DNA of 9,209 nt from an uncultured Bacilli bacterium. Lineage in GTDB: Bacteria; Bacillota_I; Bacilli_A; RF39; UBA660. Every line of letters starts with the position of its first letter. Positions within the stretch are counted from its first letter, which is position 1. The notes under the pieces are model-generated. The model was not told the origin of the DNA. It did no database searches and was given only the letters and a program-made list of their open reading frames with translations. A program made the translations under genes and the position numbers. The stretch spans positions 1-9,209 of the forward strand of contig CANRGI010000040.1 in NCBI GenBank assembly GCA_947630095.1. The letters run 5' to 3'. This document shows positions 7,277-9,209 of this stretch, one piece after another.

Positions 7277-8143
7277 TTATAGCCCTAATAAACTTGAAAT
7301 ATATTTAATTAACACAAAATATCCACTTATTAATATAACACTAAAACATACTAAATAGTACATCATTTGTGCGTCTCCTTTTAAATCTATTTCTTTATTT
7401 ATAAATGATACTATGAACACTAACATACTAACTATAGCAAATATCATAAATATTACCCCAAGTTTACCCCAAATAAGCGCTAATAATGGAGATAATACAT
7501 AACCAAAAATAGCAAAAGGAACAAATGAAATAGCAACTATACTAACTGTTTTAAAGAAATTCATACCTTTTTTAAATATTAAACTAATTATATAAAATAC
7601 TCCCGCTATTGCTACCATAACTAATAAATAGATAAAAAAGTTCTTTAATACTACATCTACAAAATCTAATTGTAATATATTTTTAAATTCCCAAGATACT
7701 ATAGTCCCTTTTCCCCATTCATATCTACTTACTCTAACTAAAGATATAACATTTCTAATTATTGTTGAAAATAACATTATAAGTGTTGGTATAATTAATA
7801 ACACTCCTGCCATTATAGGATTACTTAATGCTTGATTATTTTTTTCATAACTTTCATTTGGTTTTATAAACATACCTATTAAACTTTTAAAATCAATTTT
7901 CTTATTTACTTTCTTATTCTCTACACTTGTACTAGTATTACTTTCTACACTTACACTACTAACTACACTAGTATTATTTTCTACATTTGTATTACTTTCT
8001 ACTTGTACTTCACTTTCTATATTATTATCTTCTCCCCCATAACTTCTTTCACTCACTTCTTCACTCTTAACTAGTTCATTACCACACAAAATACAAAACT
8101 TAGCCCCTTCTTCATTTTTTGTACCACATTTCGGACAAAACAT
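7277..8143 (-). CDS. Zinc-ribbon membrane protein with Yip1-like C-terminal domain
   Basis: This is the first gene of the operon, 288 residues. A short zinc ribbon (C3/C6 in CPKC, C17/C20 in CILC) opens the protein, as in many bacterial zinc_ribbon_2 proteins. A Ser/Val/Asn/Glu linker with repeated VESNT/VENNT-type units spans about 25-80. The C-terminal half has about five membrane helices (roughly 109-131, 167-190, 198-222, 228-247, 260-281), preceded by FKSLIGMFIKPNESYEK, the kind of entry seen in Yip1-family proteins. The ribbon should face the cytoplasm. Yip1-type proteins are membrane proteins of uncertain role in bacteria, so I assign no activity. The start ATG at 8143 is seven bases after GAGAGGAGT; a possible ATG at 8182 has no good site and lies almost at the predicted transcription start. 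The gene ends 26 bases before the protease gene. Confidence 0.82.
   Translation of the reverse strand: MFCPKCGTKNEEGAKFCILCGNELVKSEEVSERSYGGEDNNIESEVQVESNTNVENNTSVVSSVSVESNTSTSVENKKVNKKIDFKSLIGMFIKPNESYEKNNQALSNPIMAGVLLIIPTLIMLFSTIIRNVISLVRVSRYEWGKGTIVSWEFKNILQLDFVDVVLKNFFIYLLVMVAIAGVFYIISLIFKKGMNFFKTVSIVAISFVPFAIFGYVLSPLLALIWGKLGVIFMIFAIVSMLVFIVSFINKEIDLKGDAQMMYYLVCFSVILISGYFVLIKYISSLLGL
7913..8017 (-). repeat. Degenerate short coding repeats (VESNT/VENNT linker)
   Basis: Residues 43-77 of the first operon protein are built from variants of a five- to eight-residue unit (VQVESNT, NVENNTS, SVESNTS, SVENKK). At the DNA level the repeated words are variants of TTTCTACA and TAGTATTA on the plus strand. 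It is a flexible spacer between the zinc ribbon and the membrane domain and may vary in length between strains. Confidence 0.6.
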
Positions 8144-8150
8144 ATAAAAC

Positions 8151-8159
8151 ACTCCTCTC
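8151..8159 (-). promoter_or_regulatory. Shine-Dalgarno site setting the first operon gene start at 8143
   Basis: GAGAGGAGT on the minus strand lies seven bases before the ATG at 8143, which places the CPKC knuckle right at the N-terminus, as is usual for this type of zinc-ribbon protein. Confidence 0.8.
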
Positions 8160-8189
8160 TTTACGTAGTCATTTACTACCATTGATTAT

Positions 8190-8218
8190 ATTTTAACATC
8201 ATTTGTATTTCCTGTCAC
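8190..8218 (-). promoter_or_regulatory. Sigma-A-type promoter of the six-gene operon
   Basis: On the minus strand GTGACA (8218-8213) and TAAAAT (8195-8190) are separated by 17 bases, each one mismatch from consensus. Transcription would start near 8183, about 40 bases before the ATG at 8143. I do not see an obvious extracytoplasmic-sigma-type promoter, so constitutive or repressor-controlled expression is more likely than direct sigma-W-type control. Confidence 0.65.
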
Positions 8219-8256
8219 GTATTTTAAAAAAATTATAACATATTTTTCCTACTCTA

Positions 8257-8285
8257 TTTACTTTGTTCCATTTTTGAATTATAAT
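8257..8285 (+). promoter_or_regulatory. Sigma-A-type promoter of the divergent Lys-rich repeat gene
   Basis: TTTACT (8257-8262) and a perfect TATAAT (8280-8285) are separated by 17 bases. Transcription would start near 8292, giving a leader of about 30 bases before the ATG at 8322. The -35 elements of this promoter and the operon promoter are 38 bases apart, so the two face away from each other across a short shared region that could bind one regulator. Confidence 0.6.
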
Positions 8286-8321
8286 TAATCATATTACTTT
8301 GAGGGAGTGAAATATTAAAGT

Positions 8322-9209
8322 ATGAAAGAAAAAAAGGCCGTAAATAAATCTAAAAATAACTATAAATATAAGAAAGGAAATAGTAAAAATAAAAAACCTA
8401 CTACAAAAGTAGTAACTAATAAAACAAAAACAAACCCTATAACTACTAAAGTTTCTGAAACTAATAAAGATGCATTTACTTCTTTAACAAAAGAAATCAA
8501 AAATGAAACTAAAAAGACAGAAGAAATTAAAACTATTACTAAAGAAGTAACTAAACCTGCTGAAATAACTAAAATAGAAAAAAAGAAAACTACTGAACCT
8601 AAAAAAGTTACATCTAAAAAGGTAGAACCTAAAAAAGTAGTTGACAAAAAACCTAATACTTTAGAAAATAAAGAAATAGAAACTCCTAAAAAAACAGAAC
8701 TAAAAAAAGAAACATCAACTTTAACTAAAGAAAAACCTATAGAAACTAAAAAAGTAGTTGATAAAAAGCCTAATACTTTAGAAAATAAAGAAATAGAAAC
8801 TCCTAAAAAGGCAGAACCTAAAAAAGAAACAACAACTTTAACCAAAGAAAAATCTATAGAAACTAAAAAAGTAGTTGATAAAAAAACTAATACTATAGAA
8901 AATAAAGAAATAGAAACTCCTAAAAAAATCAAAGAAACACTTTTAACCGAAGAAGTAAAAACATTACCTAAAAGAAGTTCATTAAGTTTAAATTCAAAAA
9001 TATTAAACACTACTAAAGAAACAAAAAAAGAACCTATTTTAAATACTAAAGAAGAAGTTAGAGAATTACCTAAAAGAAGTGCAAGAACTCCTAAAAGAGA
9101 AACTAATCTTGACGAAACAATAGACTTTTCAAAAGAAAGAATTAAAGAAGTTTTATCTAAATTAGATACTCCTAAAGAAGAACTCCCAAAAGAGCCTATT
9201 CTTGATACT
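8322..9209 (+). CDS. Lysine-rich repetitive protein of unknown function, N-terminal part (cut by window edge)
   Basis: I do not recognise this protein. The frame is open from the ATG at 8322 for 296 codons to the right edge. The site GGGAGTGA lies 11 bases upstream, a slightly long spacing. The product is very rich in Lys, Glu, Thr and Pro, has no hydrophobic segment, and should be disordered and cytoplasmic as far as it can be seen. Residues 106-202 are two full and one partial copy of a 39-residue repeat beginning VVDKK. After the repeats a motif LPKRS occurs twice (about 215-219 and 249-253), and residues 263-282 look helical (LDETIDFSKERIKEVLSKL). It may be a long N-terminal tail of a larger nucleic-acid-binding or cell-division protein, but nothing visible decides this. 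A long minus-strand open frame over the same bases is only the complement of the repeats. Confidence 0.8.
   Translation, partial: MKEKKAVNKSKNNYKYKKGNSKNKKPTTKVVTNKTKTNPITTKVSETNKDAFTSLTKEIKNETKKTEEIKTITKEVTKPAEITKIEKKKTTEPKKVTSKKVEPKKVVDKKPNTLENKEIETPKKTELKKETSTLTKEKPIETKKVVDKKPNTLENKEIETPKKAEPKKETTTLTKEKSIETKKVVDKKTNTIENKEIETPKKIKETLLTEEVKTLPKRSSLSLNSKILNTTKETKKEPILNTKEEVRELPKRSARTPKRETNLDETIDFSKERIKEVLSKLDTPKEELPKEPILDT
8637..8928 (+). repeat. 117-base in-frame tandem repeat, two full copies plus a partial third
   Basis: Units begin with GTAGTTGA at 8637, 8754 and 8871, exactly 117 bases (39 codons) apart. Each encodes VVDKK, then (P/T)NT(L/I)ENKEIETPKK, then a variable KKET-TLTKEK-IETKK part. 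The third copy stops after about 58 bases. Units differ by only scattered substitutions, so the duplication is fairly recent. The exact codon multiple keeps the frame open and shows selection on the protein rather than a CRISPR or non-coding repeat. Confidence 0.9.

Noticed and set aside
1111..8143. Mycoplasma-type code with TGA as Trp
   Set aside because: Trp positions that I checked are encoded by TGG, and all genes are intact under the standard code. Absence of TGA stops alone does not show reassignment.
8637..8928. CRISPR-like direct repeats
   Set aside because: The units are contiguous 117-base copies without spacers, keep the codon frame, and lie inside an open reading frame.
8360..9010. 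Long minus-strand open frame of 216 codons rich in Phe/Leu/Val/Ser, looking like a membrane protein
   Set aside because: It is the complement of the Lys/Glu-rich repeats in the plus-strand gene. The plus frame has a promoter, a ribosome site and an in-frame repeat, and continues past this region.

Overview
The window is strongly AT-rich. It uses good Shine-Dalgarno sites, the standard code (Trp is always TGG where checked, and no gene has an in-frame TGA) and sigma-A-like promoters. This points to a low-GC Bacillota (Firmicutes) genome. The style (A/T-ending codons, a degenerate deacetylase-like exported protein, zinc-ribbon membrane proteins) resembles uncultured gut Bacilli/RF39-type or Clostridia lineages, but the exact lineage is an inference. 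I see no tRNA, rRNA, CRISPR array, IS element or phage gene, and no gap longer than 300 bases lacks a gene.

Layout. (i) 1-1000, minus strand: the N-terminal 333 residues of an unrecognised membrane-anchored protein with an acidic linker, cut by the left edge, with its own near-consensus promoter at 1033-1061. (ii) 1111-8143, minus strand: one six-gene operon. In transcription order it holds a zinc-ribbon/Yip1-like membrane protein (7277-8143), a membrane-anchored M4 (thermolysin-family) metallopeptidase with an N-terminal zinc ribbon (4878-7250), a YdjI-like SPFH protein with a C-terminal SHOCT segment (3609-4817), a YdjG-like double zinc-ribbon protein with two membrane helices (2204-3604), an 80-residue zinc-ribbon protein (1975-2217), and an exported protein resembling a catalytically dead polysaccharide deacetylase (1111-1932). 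A promoter lies at 8190-8218 and a likely terminator at 1050-1079. (iii) 8322-9209, plus strand: a divergently transcribed, very basic Lys/Glu/Thr repeat protein, cut by the right edge.

How the genes may work together. In Bacillus subtilis, YdjI (SPFH) and the membrane protein YdjG are encoded with the phage-shock protein PspA/YdjF and act at the membrane. Here the SPFH-SHOCT and YdjG-like pair is present without PspA. It sits instead with a membrane-tethered secreted-side protease, a Yip1-type protein, a small zinc-ribbon protein and a deacetylase-like pseudoenzyme. Four of the six operon products carry paired CxxC zinc ribbons, and at least five are likely to be at or in the membrane. I infer an envelope-stress or membrane-quality module in which the M4 protease supplies an extracytoplasmic activity. 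The physiological role is not shown by the sequence.

Control signals worth noting are a hairpin that would bury the Shine-Dalgarno site of the last operon gene, a promoter whose -35 element lies inside the operon's terminator hairpin, and short or overlapping gene junctions consistent with translational coupling.
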